Assembly: GCA_036250195.1 (NCBI GenBank)
Contig: JAVHZZ010000010.1
Location: 81,761,257 to 81,825,256, forward strand
From: Mixophyes australis
Taxonomy: Eukaryota > Chordata > Amphibia > Anura > Limnodynastidae
Length of the DNA stretch: 64,000 nt
Direction of reading: 5' to 3'
The position numbers and the translations under genes are program-made. Shown piece after piece: positions 11,641 through 23,205 of this stretch. The notes beneath the pieces are model-generated. The model was not told the origin of the DNA, did not search any database, and saw only the letters and a program-made list of their open reading frames with translations. Positions within the stretch are counted from its first letter, which is position 1. Each line of letters begins with the position of its first letter.

Positions 11641-11935
11641 CCGCTAAACCTTGGGAAACAAACTAGAAGAATGAATGTTTCCTATCGCGTCCATCTTGAC
11701 CGACCCCTTGCGAGGTAACCTAAACTCTGTGCGAAACTCGAGTCAAGTTGGGTAGAAAACGAGCCATTGCTCAAGCTAACCACATTAATTGGTGATCCTA
11801 CCTTCTGCAGGGCCGGAGGAGGGCCAATTACCTGCCTCTCCCCCTTTGGCTGCCTTGTCATCAGACTTTAGGAAGTGTGCCTCTCCACCTGTGATGCAAC
11901 TTTCGTAACGCCCAGCCCGTCACCCCAGCGCCTGA

Positions 11936-12271
11936 TCATCCGTGCGTGCTACAAATATGCTGACACAAATTCTTAACAAGTTCCGGGGGGCAGTCCCCGA
12001 ACCAAGAGGATGCAATATTGAAGATATAACAATCAGACCACAACGGCTGTAAACCAAGTAAATCATACATATGGATCTCCCCTTGAAGCACGGAACCGCC
12101 CTGAGAGCCGCCAAACTTATCTTCCATTCCCGATTGTGCTGAGGTATGTCCTCTACTGCTCACAAACCGGTCCACCACAGCGGCTCCCGCATCTGCTGGG
12201 AGAGACATGTTACTGACAGAAGCCTGAGACAGAGAGCCACAAGCTGAAGACTTCTGCCCCCTCCCGTCCAC
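11936..12271 (-). pseudogene. gag / pre-RT remnant of Ngaro-like element
   Basis: A 111-codon minus frame with GSVLQGEIHMYDLLGL resembles the segment (K-I-x-x-G-E-Y-V-D-L-x-x-L-L) that lies between gag and RT in Ngaro/DIRS polyproteins. The N-terminal half is Ser/Ala-rich and not diagnostic. Its position upstream of the RT remnant on the same strand fits. Weak by itself. Confidence 0.4.
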
Positions 12272-12300
12272 TATCTATAAACCCTGTGCTGACTGTCAGA

Positions 12301-13060
12301 TCGGTCACCATTTTGCCTGTCCCCTTTATCACGACTATGCCTAGCCCCGCTCCCGGATCTGAACTAAGTCAAAATGTCAGTACTCCTCCTCCCGCCTACA
12401 GGAACGCTGGAGTAAAAGGGGGGCTACACTGAGAGATGACATCACGCCCTACAGCCAGTACGTGACAAGTGATTACACGCGGCCCAACGGCAGGATATAT
12501 ACCTCATGAGATTAGAAGGGAGGTGCCCCACACTTTAGATAGAACTCATCACAAATACAAGAAAAGAGGTGCGTCTACCATGAGCACTCAATTACTTCCC
12601 CGCATATTCCCACGATTTAATTACACTCAAATAACCATTTGCACTTTATTGGTATACATTAAACCGCTGAATATTCACACATTTATTCCACTACAAAATG
12701 GGTTCTAGAGGAATGTTGAAAATTTAAACCTAGTACTTGAATGGATCCCGTACATTGCTGGGGGGGAGAGCGGAACTCCCCACAGCCTGACTGTGCCTAG
12801 GCCAGATGGACCTACCAATGGTGCGGGGGTGGGGGTCTTCCAGAAAGACCAGAGCCGAAATACATTCCAAGCTGGGGGGGCACTGATACTCCCCCCAGCA
12901 AACACATGGCTGCGGGAACTGGCTCAAAGTTATGGAGGGGGGCACCCCCCACATTAGCCCCCAAGAAACCAGCAGACAGTGATGTAGCATCACTTCCAGT
13001 TGTGCAGCGTGAGCCCGCCGGATAGTAACCCTCCGCCACAAGACCGCGACCAATATCCAT
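12301..13060 (-). other. GC-rich flank of Ngaro-like element, possibly its 5' region
   Basis: Higher GC than the surroundings, with several C/G runs (12760-12960). No repeat of this sequence was found at the other end of the element, so terminal repeats are not shown. No ORF with a recognised domain. Confidence 0.35.
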
Positions 13061-13249
13061 TATTAATGCAGCTGGTTTAGACAGTTAATTGAGGTCTTGT
13101 GTTCCCATTACCAAATTTCATCACTAAACCATTTTACTAGAAAAGCAATTCCTCACCTGCACCAGGAGGTTACAAAAAAGAAAATAATTGTGATACAAAA
13201 TGCCATTCTACCCACTGTACACAGTTCTTGGAACAAGCGGAACTGTAAG

Positions 13250-13358
13250 TTAGGGGATTTAGATTGTAAGCTCCAATGGGGCAGGGACTGATGTGAATGA
13301 GTTCTCTGTCCAACGCTGCAGAATTAGTGGCGCTATATAAATAAATACATGATGATGA
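13250..13358 (+). repeat. SINE/LINE 3' tail (GATGATG family), truncated
   Basis: Starts TTAGGGGATTTAGATTGTAA, has GGGGCAGGGACTGATGTGA and GTGGCGCTATATAAATAAAT, and ends with GATGATGA. It equals the 3' half of the SINE seen complete at 33352-33689. Confidence 0.8.
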
Positions 13359-13416
13359 CAAACTAAGGGATGTCATAGCAACATGACTAATCCTGCTTGG
13401 AATCTCCTGAGGATAT

Positions 13417-14223
13417 GTGATTTCTAATAACGCCACCAATATTGTTAGAGCATTACAGCGGGGGGAATTCCATCACATTCCCTGTTTTGCTCACACAATC
13501 AACTTGGTGGTACAGAACTTTTTAAAAAATGACAATGACATGCAGGAGATGCTGTCTGTGTTCCGAAATATTTCGGTTCATTTTCAGCATTCTGCAACAG
13601 CATGTAGGAGAATACAGCAGCTGCAAGAAGAATAAAATTTGAGGGGGAATGTACTTTAGTCCAGCGAAGTAGTCACCTGTGAAGAGAGTGCAGACACTGT
13701 TAGCTTGAGTCATGTAATTCCCCTAATTCGACTTTTTGAGAAGCAGCAAGATAAATTGAAGGAGGAAATGAAACAAAGCAAATCCGCTAACTATACTGAA
13801 ATTGTAGTTTAAGTACTTAAGTCACTTTGCCAGGATCCAAGAGTTATCAACATCTTGAAATCGGATCACTACATTTTGGCAATTGTGCTTGATCCTAGGT
13901 TTAAGAGCTATATCTTCTCTTTCTTTCTAATTGACCCAGATCTCAAGAGATGCAATGAGCTTCTGGTCAGCAAGCTATCAGCTCAAGTGGTACATGACAC
14001 AATGACATCTTCTTCAGTTTCTCTGGCAACTGCTTCTAGGAAAAAATTAAGCTTTCCTAAGACACCAAGAGTTGATGCAGATGAGTCTGCACAACATTTT
14101 GACATTTGGTCTAGTCTAAAAGAATTGCCCAAAAACCGTGACAGTTCTGCTATAAAAGGAACTACAAATTCCATGAGGAAGGCCATTACCGGCAATTACA
14201 TTAAAGTACACAAAATTCTGTGA
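13417..14223 (+). pseudogene. hAT-superfamily transposase, broken
   Basis: One forward frame (13417, 13855) keeps hAT signatures: ISNNATNIVRAL with HIPCFAHTINLVVQ about 20 residues later (the conserved TDNAxN...CxAHxLNLxV region around the second catalytic Asp), then further down VLDPRFKSYIFS, the conserved segment that precedes the dimerisation domain in Ac/ZBED-type transposases. The frame holds in-phase stops at 13633, 13657 and 13810, so there is no product. The first catalytic region and the BED finger lie upstream and are missing; the hATC dimerisation motif is not clear. Tandem repeats from 14560 on may belong to the same element. Confidence 0.8.
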
Positions 14224-14559
14224 TGGTGGATTCCAGAGGTGATGAATTAGTATTGTTTGAGGATGATGTACACACTGATGAGGGTGAATATAATGACAGT
14301 GTAGATTGCAGATGCTGAAATCCAGCTGAAGGAAGGGAGCTACCTGATGCTGGTATTCCTGGTAATATTTTGGGTAGAGTGGCATCTTGGCAATTTTATG
14401 TTTTTCTACAGTAAACTTTCACCTTTATTAGAGAGGTGTTTTTTTTCTTTAAAAAGGTACAAGCTTTTTATTTACATTTTTGTTCACCCTGACTTAAAAC
14501 CACTATACACTTGAACATAGGCTTTAGCACATGAGGTAGAGGGATTCGTATCATCATGA
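14224..14559. other. 3' part of hAT element, not resolved
   Basis: Sequence between the transposase remnant and the tandem array. No clear C-terminal hATC motif or inverted repeat. Confidence 0.4.
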
Positions 14560-15036
14560 CTGAGACTGGAGAGTGACAACAACAATGTCACCCCTCCTGT
14601 TTCTGTATGAGCTATGGTACAATACAATGTCACTGGAAACTTTGAAGAACACTGACAGCCCTATTATTACAATTTCTGTTTCAGCACTGAACCCTGCCAT
14701 TTCTCTTGTTTCTGAGTGAGCTATGGTACAGTAAAATGTAACTGCAGATTTAGACCAAGCCTGCAAGCCATATTATATCTGTTTCAGCAATGACAACTAG
14801 CAATGGAGCAATGGAGCTCTCCTCTTTGTGTGTAACCTATATAACACTGTGCAATTTATAGTGAATGACACTGTACAATTTGACTGCGAATTCAGAAGAC
14901 CAAGCCTGCCAGCCCTAGTATTTGTATTTCAGCAATGACAATTAGCAATGGAGCTCGCCTCCTTGTGTGTTACCTATATAACACCGTACAATTTGACTGC
15001 AAATTCAGAAGACCAAGCCTGCCAGCCCTAGTATTT
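14560..15036. repeat. 113-145 bp tandem repeats downstream of hAT pseudogene
   Basis: CCAAGCCTGCCAGCCCTAGT recurs at about 14900 and 15013, with an older related copy near 14755. Each unit has GAGCTATGGTACA- or ACCTATATAACAC-type blocks and TTTCAGCAATGACAA. About four imperfect units. Similar downstream arrays occur in the hAT-like elements at 23149 and 37587. Confidence 0.8.
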
Positions 15037-15840
15037 GATGTTGATATAGCACTTATCCGGTGGAGTGGACAGAACATGGTAGGAAGTAGTGAGCACCCAT
15101 GTTAATTGCAGAACTCAGAGCCAGACAGACAACGGTTAATGTAGAGTAATCTGGCACCCAGTGGAGTAGACAGCACACAGTAGCAGGCAGTGAGCAACCA
15201 AGATGTTAATAGCAGAGTAACAGACAGGCCTAGGTCAGGAGCAGGAGAAATCAGCAGCTCCTTTTAACAAGCCAGTGGGCAGGGCAGGTAGAGATATGAG
15301 CAAATCTGTTTGAAAAGCCGAGGTTAGAATGTAGATGAAGACAGCAGTTCCTGTAAACACGCCGAGGTCAGAATGCAGGAAAAGACAGAGAATCCTTAGA
15401 ACAATCCGGGTCAGAACTTTAACAGCAAAACAAGTCAGGATATAAGGCACACGAGTTCAAGAAGGAAATATTACCAGCATTGGACTGGCAAAAGGAAGTG
15501 GTTTATAAAGCCAGCACAACCAATCAGAGGGAGGTTGCTGGGTGATTAGCTACATGATTGCAGCAGTAATTGCACAGCTGATGTTATGCTGAGTGTTGAA
15601 GCTATTTACAATGCAACTAGCTGAATCAGTGAGACGCCGGCTAAGTAGGTAAAAGGATGCTACTGATTGTTGAGTAACCATCCACAGCGTATCAGCGACC
15701 ATCCTGCCGATGCCCGGTGCTATAGTGAACACTGAGTAATAAAAGAATGCCAGCAAGAGATTGGATGATGACATAATGACACACATAATGACACACATAA
15801 AATTCCCAGGTATGGATACTGACACATAGAAGTTATCCTA
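15037..15840. other. LTR-like sequence, boundaries not found
   Basis: Repeated GCCGAGGTCAGAATG-type phrases and a TATAAG stretch resemble the internal texture of the Gypsy-type LTRs at 21689 and 22316 read on the minus strand. I could not find a TG...CA pair with a matching target duplication. Confidence 0.3.
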
Positions 15841-17026
15841 TTTCTTAACAGGCACATGCCACACCACCCCAATTATGAATCCAATCCTACACTGTAAGTG
15901 GCTGAGGGCCAGCTGACAATGGGCGCCCACCATGGACTGGTGGTCCAGTCGGAAATTGCCTCCCACAATGCCTATGCAATGCGTGCCTAAATTAGTGCGA
16001 ATGCTGCGAGCAGGAACAAGTGGGACAGCTTCTTCCCTTACAACTGGGAAAAGGGCAGATGCAGCCTGCTATTGGGTAGATGCAAATGCTCGCTGATAAT
16101 GATTTGTCATAAACGAGGTATAAATGTAGCCAACGCATCTTGATGTGGATGGCTCTGTGGATGGGTGGACATACATAATTTTTCCATGGTGTTTTAAAGA
16201 GTTATTTCCCCCCGTTTTGGGACCCAAACTTCCCCATCGCACAGTAAGACTTTTGCTGGAAAAGTTGTCTTCTTTATGTGATGAATGAAAGTGCAATACA
16301 CGATGAACACAACATACACCTGTGTTATCCTATAACGTACAACTGATTTATGTTTATTGATGTATTGTGGTTTGGCTGTTCTGCAATGCAATACACTGGA
16401 ATGAATGCAACGTCTTGTATGCCGATAAAGTTTGTAGAGTAGTGTGCTTGTAGGATAGAGCAGCGCATGGATTTATTGACCAAGATGACAGCCCTGTATG
16501 TCAGGCGTAGCAAGTGTGTATACTTCACATTACCCTATTTGTACAAAGTGTTATAAACACAAAAGAGAAGTCTCTTGACAGTTGTTAGTAAAATTCACAT
16601 TTCTGTAACAGGATCTGTTGTTTTCCCTTTAAATATCCAATCAATGGCAAGCTAATAATTTCCTTAGTAAACCAAATAGAAATGTTAGTTCAGTAATGCA
16701 AATAGATGATCATATAATTTAGTCGCAATGCTAATGAATTATGACTATTGAATTTCCAGGTAGCCAATCCGAAGTAGCTAACTAATGCTGTTAATAGTCC
16801 TCATCATCATTGCATATATTTGAACCAGCCTTCTAGCACTAGCAAGACATACACCTCCTGGCAGGCTTATCTGGCTTCTCTGCGTCCATGTCTAATTGAT
16901 TCTTAAAAAGTTGCATGAGTTTATTGTGCTTCTCAGTCACTTGGTCGTCCCTTGTTAGACCATGCAATTGTTGCCCTCATGCAACACCCGTTCACCACTG
17001 GATGTAAGTAAATGGATTTATACATT
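15841..17026. other. no recognised feature
   Basis: AT-rich sequence with no supported gene or repeat. Confidence 0.5.
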
Positions 17027-17131
17027 CCTCCCACCATTCTGGTCCAATCGGGACAAAGCTGTCCCAAACTGAACAGTGGGACAGAGTCCCCAAATCGGGA
17101 CAGTCCTGCCTAAATCGGGACAGTTGGGAGG
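17027..17131. mobile_element. MITE with CTCCCAAC/GTTGGGAGG ends
   Basis: The right end AAATCGGGACAGTTGGGAGG is matched by a degraded left end ATTCCTCCCACC. The interior repeats the word TCGGGACA four times. A fragment of the same right end occurs at 33712-33742. Confidence 0.5.
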
Positions 17132-17136
17132 TTTGC

Positions 17137-17235
17137 TGCTTGGATTCGAACTCATAACCCCAACACAGCGAGACAGCAATGCTAACCATTTTGTTACCGC
17201 TGCTCTTTTGAGCATGAGAGGGGGCCTCGAAAGGT
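17137..17235 (-). repeat. SINE tRNA-like head fragment
   Basis: On the minus strand it reads AAATGGTTAGCATTGCTGTC, then GGGGTTATGAGTTCGAATCC, corresponding to the head of the SINE at 33352-33689, with a B-box-like GAGTTCGAATCC. Confidence 0.6.
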
Positions 17236-19004
17236 GTTATAGCATTGCCAATCCCCATAGTGGCTGTACTCACTACAAGCTGCACTTATTTAACACTATC
17301 AGGCATTATATGTGAATGTCTTTCCATGTTGAGTGCTAAGTTCCAAAAAAAAGTAGTATTGTTCAAACTACTCTACATGTTGTATGTGTAAAAAAACATT
17401 TTGTGTGAAGAATCTCAAAATAGTCTCTGACCTAGAAAAACACAATGACTATTAGACAGATAAAATTTGGCCTTGGACACTATTTTGTTCTGAACACCAA
17501 ACCTATAACCCAGTGCCATTCACTATAAAGTAACAAAGTCACATTTGGCCACTAAACAACATTCAACTTCTTTCTTTTTAGTTGGGCACTGTTTTCGGTA
17601 GCCAGGCAGGGCTCCAACCATGTATATTATGGAAAACAACTTGAACTTAATTGGAACGAAGTGCAATAATAGAAGTGGTTTAATGGATATGTGATGGATA
17701 TGTTTTTAAAGTACCAACAAAAAAAACTTTTTGACTTTAATATTCTTTTTTGCAATAATTGTGATAGTGAATTGAACTTTAATCCACAGCTATTTGAAAC
17801 ATGGGGGAATAAACCACATTTGTCTGGAGAAACTAAAATCACAATTCCTTACAGGAACCTTGACATCTATAGCTTTACACTTAGGTATTCTTCTTGAAGA
17901 ATAGGTCTATTAATGTGTTGCAAGACTTACTGTTAGTCAAGGACGGATAGATACATAGTCTATTCACATTGTGTTCATTTACGTGGAGCCAGCAATTAGT
18001 ATTTATTTAAATTTCACAGACCCATGGGGGTAAAAACACATTCAGAACAAGAAGCTAAAATACAATGTTATTACAATGAGTTTTTCCGATTTGAAACAAC
18101 ACGGGATCGGAGGGATTTCTCAGAAATAATGTAATTACCTTGTTAAGTTTAGGTCAACATTATACTCAATGCACAATTCAGCTACAGAAAAGGCATGTGT
18201 GGTCATAAAAGCTCTTGTTCAACAACATCAATGTATAATTTGTTTTGTTGGCCCAATAAAAGTATCTCAGTCTGCAAAGGATCCAGTTCTCTCCATGACT
18301 AATAAGGGTACTAGAATACTATACTGCGGAATCCACAGCCATGATTATATTGAATGTTCTCTCTAGGGGAATGAACTGGAAAGCTAAGAAGAGTAGAGTA
18401 AGTGAACTGTAGCCGATGTCCAAGAAGACCTGCAGAAATAACAAATTAGATCTATGCAATAATTTCAAGAAGCTGGCAGAAACAACTCTAAAATATTTCC
18501 TGTTACAAAAAAATATTGCGTAATACAGACTAAAATTATTTGTCTCAAAGTTTGGTGAACAAAAAGGAGCATTGTTCCTTGAGTCTGTTGTCATCAGTTT
18601 ATGCAGAGCATAGGGATAGCTCCCCAAAGCAGTGCCCTGCAAACACTATCCAGATGGTGGAGGAAAAACATGCTTCTCGCCGTCCAAGCTGAGGTCCTTC
18701 ACAGTTTATAAAAAAATAAAAAAAAACAAGCTTTGTTTGGACTTTGTGAATTCTATACCCGCAAAACTTTAATGATTTGCTCAAGCAGAACAATGCAGTT
18801 ATTTGTTATGTCCAAACTCAGAATTCTTGATTGTGTACCACAGCATTCCTGTCTCATTTTTTCACAGTACAAAAGAAAATATCTAGTAAACTTTAAATTT
18901 TATAAATGCAATGCCTTTTGTCCTTGAGTGAAAGTTTCAGTGCAGTACAGTAAAATTAAATTTGACACACTGTGTTACAAGTATGCTAGCAAATGTGATA
19001 TATG

Positions 19005-19006
<2 letters not shown>
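17236..19006. other. no recognised feature
   Basis: AT-rich sequence with only short ORFs lacking domains. Confidence 0.5.
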
Positions 19007-19044
<38 letters not shown>

Positions 19045-19649
19045 TTAACCCGTGCATGATACTCATGCATTCTTGTCAAATCAAGCTACTTAAGGTGTTA
19101 AAAAGGTTCTTGTCATGCATTTGGGCCATAGCCCAGGCCTCCTCAGGGGAAGAGCGTTACTTTCCGATGCAAGCGCCCTTTTTGTGGTTTTGTCCACATG
19201 TCACCACCTCATCATTTTTCTCCATCACCTCATCCTTCATCTTTATCGCCACATCTATCCAGATGTCTATCCAGACACAGGGATCTCTCTCAGTGGTCCT
19301 GAGTATCACACTCCTCTCGCTCTGTCACCCCCGGCAACCACCAACCACTCCCCACTGTCACCCCCGGCAACCACCAACCACTCCAAACTGTCACTTCTCC
19401 TTCAAGAAATATATATATATATTTTTAAAATCTTTATAAACACTTTTAACAATTAACAAATTAAATTAACAAATTAAAAACATCTTAGTATACCAAATTT
19501 CAGCCCTTTCTGAGGTTTTTTTTCCCACACACTCTAAGAATTTAGTAGGTCAGTGTATAACTCCGCCCAGCAGGTGGTGCTGCAGATTGTTTTGGTTTTT
19601 TTTCACACACACACAAACTAACACACGCCACTAGGCTTTTATATTATAG

Positions 19650-19702
<53 letters not shown>
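19007..19702 (+). mobile_element. (TA)n-flanked interspersed repeat, copy 2 (longest)
   Basis: (TA)n at about 19011-19042, then AGTTAACCCGTGCATGATAC with the hairpin GCATGATACTCATGC, a body containing TGTCACCCCCGGCAACCACC repeated about every 33 bp (19325-19400), a 3' part CGCCCAGCAGGTGGTGCTGC, the end GCCACTAGGCTTTTATATTA, then CA/TA repeats to about 19700. The three copies share both ends. ORFs across it (19056-19456) track the 33-bp repeat and are not genes. Confidence 0.7.
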
Positions 19703-19705
<3 letters not shown>

Positions 19706-19856
19706 TTATTTAGTTATTTATTTTTTTGTTAGAAAGGGACAAAGCTGATTAAGGCCTCATTATAGTACACAACATTACGGTATACAAGACTATGCATTTG
19801 CTTGCACCTATATGAGGTGCATCTCATCTCATTCCATTGTGTCTCATCGACTTTAA

Positions 19857-20020
19857 GGGGTATATTTACTCAACAGCGGGTTTAAAAAGTGGAGATGTCG
19901 CCTATAGCAATCAGATTCTAGCTTTTATTTATTTAGTGCATTCTACAAAATTATAGCTAGAATCTGATTGGTTGCTATAGGCAACCACTCTAAACCCGCA
20001 GTTTAGTAAATGTACAGCTA
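19857..20020. mobile_element. fold-back MITE (TTTACTAA family)
   Basis: GGGGTATATTTACTCAACAG at the left is complementary to GTTTAGTAAATGTAC at the right, with inner arms CAGATTCTAGCT / AGCTAGAATCTG. Non-coding, more diverged than the copy at 20371. Confidence 0.75.
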
Positions 20021-20370
20021 AGAGTTTAACACACATTCTTAAAGCTATGAAATGTGTTTTGCTGCGTACTGGCCGAAAACAATGTTTTTCTATAATGTAT
20101 TTAAATGAAAATAAATCTGTACACACACACACTTTCTGACAAGTGTTTGTTTCACCTTTCATCAGTTGAGACTTTGCTTGCAGCATTCAAAAGCACTAAC
20201 TGTCTGTAAAATGCAATGGAGTTTTATGGGAACATTAATTAAATACAATGTGAGATGGTTTAATGCACACTGCCAGAGTGAGGTTTTATCTACAATTTTA
20301 GCTATCGATGTTTTATAGTGCCTATATGTATGAGCTGTTAGATATCAACTTTGGATTAAACAGAGTTTCA

Positions 20371-20545
20371 GGGCTAGATTTACTAAGCTGCGGGTTTGAA
20401 AAAATGGGGATGTTGCCTATAGCAACCAATCAGATTCTAGCTGTCATTTTGTAGAAAGTACTAAATAAATGAAAGCTAGAATCTGATTGGTTGCTATAGG
20501 CAACATCCCCACTTTTTAAAACCCGCAGCTTAGTAAATCTAGCCC
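20371..20545. mobile_element. fold-back MITE (TTTACTAA family), well preserved
   Basis: GGGCTAGATTTACTAAGCTG ... CAGCTTAGTAAATCTAGCCC, arms complementary over most of the 175 bp. Flanked by TCA on both sides, a possible 3-bp target duplication. Such short duplications point to PIF/Harbinger-like mobilisation, which is inference. Confidence 0.85.
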
Positions 20546-21683
20546 TCAGTCTCTCTGTATGTAGCATAAATTGATAAATCAATTAAAGATAGAAATTGTA
20601 AACTTCAGTGTGCTTGTACTACCAAAAACCGCAGGGGAAGCACACGTCCAATAAACGGTAAGTAGGGAAAACCTGATTCACTTGTTTCGCTCCAAATTCT
20701 CCTTCACAGACTTGTTGGCCAGCAAAAGATACATGTGCAGAGGTCAAAGTCTGAACAGGATCCAATTTTTCAGTTTCCAAGTAACCATCCTCAAATGACA
20801 CCGTGTTTCTCTATGCAGAAACCAATCAGGCAGCCTGATTCCTTACAAACAACAATTATTTGTCTGCGTGTTCCAGTCATATTCGTTTATGTAGTTGTAT
20901 CCTGTTGGAGTTCAGTCTTGGCAAGGTAGATAATAAAACACAAAAAAAACATAAACAAATTGATCAGCAAGTACTGTGAACTAGAAGCAATGTTATGCTA
21001 TGAATTCACCTCATCTATCAATGTATTGGAAGCTAAATAATTGGCTGATGCCTTCTGGCAGCACACTGGAGGAGCCTGTAGCTACGGATAGGCTCTCCCC
21101 TGCCCCTCCTGCTTAATGAATTGACCTATCACGGCAAGGGCATCTCTCTGCAGATAATAAGTGTCACGCATTCCGTACCTCATCCTATTGACTAGAGACT
21201 GCTGGGCTGTTTAACCCAGCCTCCAATCCTCTGCACTGAATTAGTTGTATCAATACGTCAACATAGGCATAAAAATTATGTTACCACAAGGTGCAGTAAC
21301 TGAACACAGTCTAATTGTATGGTCCTAGCGTCCTTAATTAGGACAGATATTGATTTCCCAAACAGCCAAACTCCTACTCTCCTGTGGTTGCTACTGCTGC
21401 CAGCACCATTTCCATTGCCCAATGACACAAAGCACAATGGCCAATTATTAAAAAAGTAAGTAGATATTTATTAGGCAATATGAGGCTGAGCAGGGGTTTT
21501 AGGGCCCCAGGCACATGTCCTCTTTGTCCACCCCCAAATATTATCCCTGGTCAATGGCAATTCTCAACAATTATACTATCACTAGCACAAGAGCATACTT
21601 TATACCAGTATTTGTAGATTACATTTACTTATGCAGTGGTCTATATGAACCTACCACAGGCAGAGACTAATATATCTTCCAAT
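20546..21683. other. no recognised feature
   Basis: No supported gene. 21060-21240 is moderately GC-rich and may be an old repeat; AGGGGTTTTAGGGCCCCAGG near 21492 resembles the interior of GGCCCC-type hAT ends. Confidence 0.4.
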
Positions 21684-21688
21684 GCATC

Positions 21689-22281
21689 TGTCACACTTTT
21701 ACACAAGGAATATCACTGACTGGTATTAGCGCTACTAACCTGAGAGGCGCGGAGTCTAACACACCACCGGTGTTCACCAGGGACCCCCGCAAGGAGGTTT
21801 GGGCTTGGCTGCGTGCGATGTGCAGGTCGCGGTTCTCCCAGGAAGTCACCAGTGCAGCGAATAGGGTAGTCAGACAGGCCGAGTCGAAACCAAGGAAGCG
21901 AGGTACCACGGAGAGTAGGCAAGAGTAGTCAGGAACGGTCCAAAGGTCAATACCAGAGTGGGCAGCGAAGTACAAGGGATATCCGGAAGAGAGGTCAAAC
22001 AAGCCAAGGAGTCAAATACACAGGAGGTCAGGAACAGGAATACAAACTAAATGCTGGAGCTGGTTAGAACCAATACTCTGGCACTAGACATGTGTCAGAG
22101 GCTGCTTTAAGTACTCTAAGGTGCCTCCTGATAGGGTTAGGGAGATTTAGGCGGTAAAGACATGCTGGCTGCAGACAGGTGAGTAGATATAGAGTTCTGC
22201 TGCTAGGCAACAGGACGTGGATTGCGGAGAGAAGGTGTCCGTCTCCGGCGCCTGTGGAGAGCGCGGAGACGGCACCTGACA
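21689..22281 (-). mobile_element. solo LTR A (Gypsy-like), 593 bp
   Basis: TGTCACACTTTT ... GGCACCTGACA gives TG...CA ends and is flanked by the exact 5-bp direct repeat GCATC (21684-21688 and 22282-22286). No internal coding sequence adjoins it, so it is a solo LTR left by recombination. Minus orientation is inferred from similarity of texture to LTR B and the copy at 57767, which read TGTTACGAGCCG or TGTTGCGAGCCG from that strand. Confidence 0.75.
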
Positions 22282-22315
22282 GCATCTGGGGAGTTAAAGA
22301 TTGGGTATAACAAAC

Positions 22316-23022
22316 TGTTACAAGTATCATAAACTTGTAGAACAGGTAACAGAGGTCTTCACCTATAGCAGCCGCCTTTCCCGTAGAGCTGAACATGCTC
22401 ACAGGTACTTGGATGCCCCCAGGTCTTTAGCTTAGAATAGTACAAGTTTATAACCTTACCGTAACACAGGCGAGGGCCAGGTGGTGGAAACAGCGAAGTC
22501 CAATACGGGCTGAGGTCAAAGGGTACAGCAGGCAGCGATAGTGAGGTCCAGGAAGAGGTCAGGGCTGGCAGCAAACAGCGTATCTAGGTAACAGACAGTG
22601 GTCAGGGTCACGAGCAATCCAGCAGAGTCCAGGAAGCAAGCCAAGGCTCATACACAGCAGAATCAATACAAATAGCAAGAGCAGAGAACGGAGCAGGTAA
22701 GTACGCTGAAACAGGAACTATAACCATCAGGGAAGCTAAGCCCTCCCTGCCTAATATACCAGGAAGGGCCAATGAAATTGGAGGGGCAAGGAAAATAATC
22801 ATTCCCCACCTGGGAATGAGTTTACCTAGCAACCTGACGCACGCGCCCAGCTTTCCAGCTGGCCAGGTCGCGACGGTGATGAGAGGAGCGTCCCCACCAT
22901 CGTCATGGCGACGGCCGGGCGAAAACCGTAAGTGACGCCACGGTCGTCATGACGACGGCCGGGACACGTCTATGTAGCCAGAGCGAGTTGCGGCGTTGCC
23001 TGAGCCGCTGCGGCTCGCAACA
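22316..23022 (-). mobile_element. solo LTR B (Gypsy-like), 707 bp
   Basis: TGTTACAAGTATC ... CGGCTCGCAACA, flanked by the exact 5-bp repeat CAAAC (22311-22315 and 23023-23027). Clearly related to 57767-58462: both share GGAACTATAACC... AGGGAAG, TCCCTGCCTWAT, a GCCAGCTGG-type block, CATGACGACGGCCGGGAC and the GC-rich terminus. On the minus strand the GC-rich terminus is the U3 start. Confidence 0.85.
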
Positions 23023-23205
23023 CAAACATAATAATCTGGACATGGGCACTGAGTAAACAGCTCACTATGTGGATACAGGCTGACATTATGTGTGCGGATC
23101 TGGGTCCAGATCATGAGTTGCAGGTTTGTGTCAAGTGTGTGTTTAAAGTAGAGATGGGCGGGTCTGGTTCTCCGAGAACCGAACCCACCCGAACTTTGGG
23201 TATCC

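Larger units (their letters stand above)
8950..12300 (-). mobile_element. Ngaro-like tyrosine-recombinase retrotransposon, decayed
   Basis: Minus-strand remains of gag, reverse transcriptase, RNase H, tyrosine recombinase and an SGNH hydrolase occur in that order, which is the arrangement known for Ngaro-group YR retrotransposons (DIRS order). All frames carry stops and shifts, so the copy is dead. Terminal repeats were not identified. Boundaries are set by the coding remnants; GC-rich sequence to 13060 may be the upstream part. A new copy of such elements integrates through the recombinase and so leaves no target duplication. Confidence 0.7.

Noticed and set aside
17137..17235. Possible tRNA gene from A/B-box-like words
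   Set aside because: It matches the SINE head and does not fold into an intact cloverleaf by eye.
19056..19456. 127- and 113-codon frames
   Set aside because: They lie inside an interspersed repeat with a 33-bp minisatellite; other copies do not keep them open.
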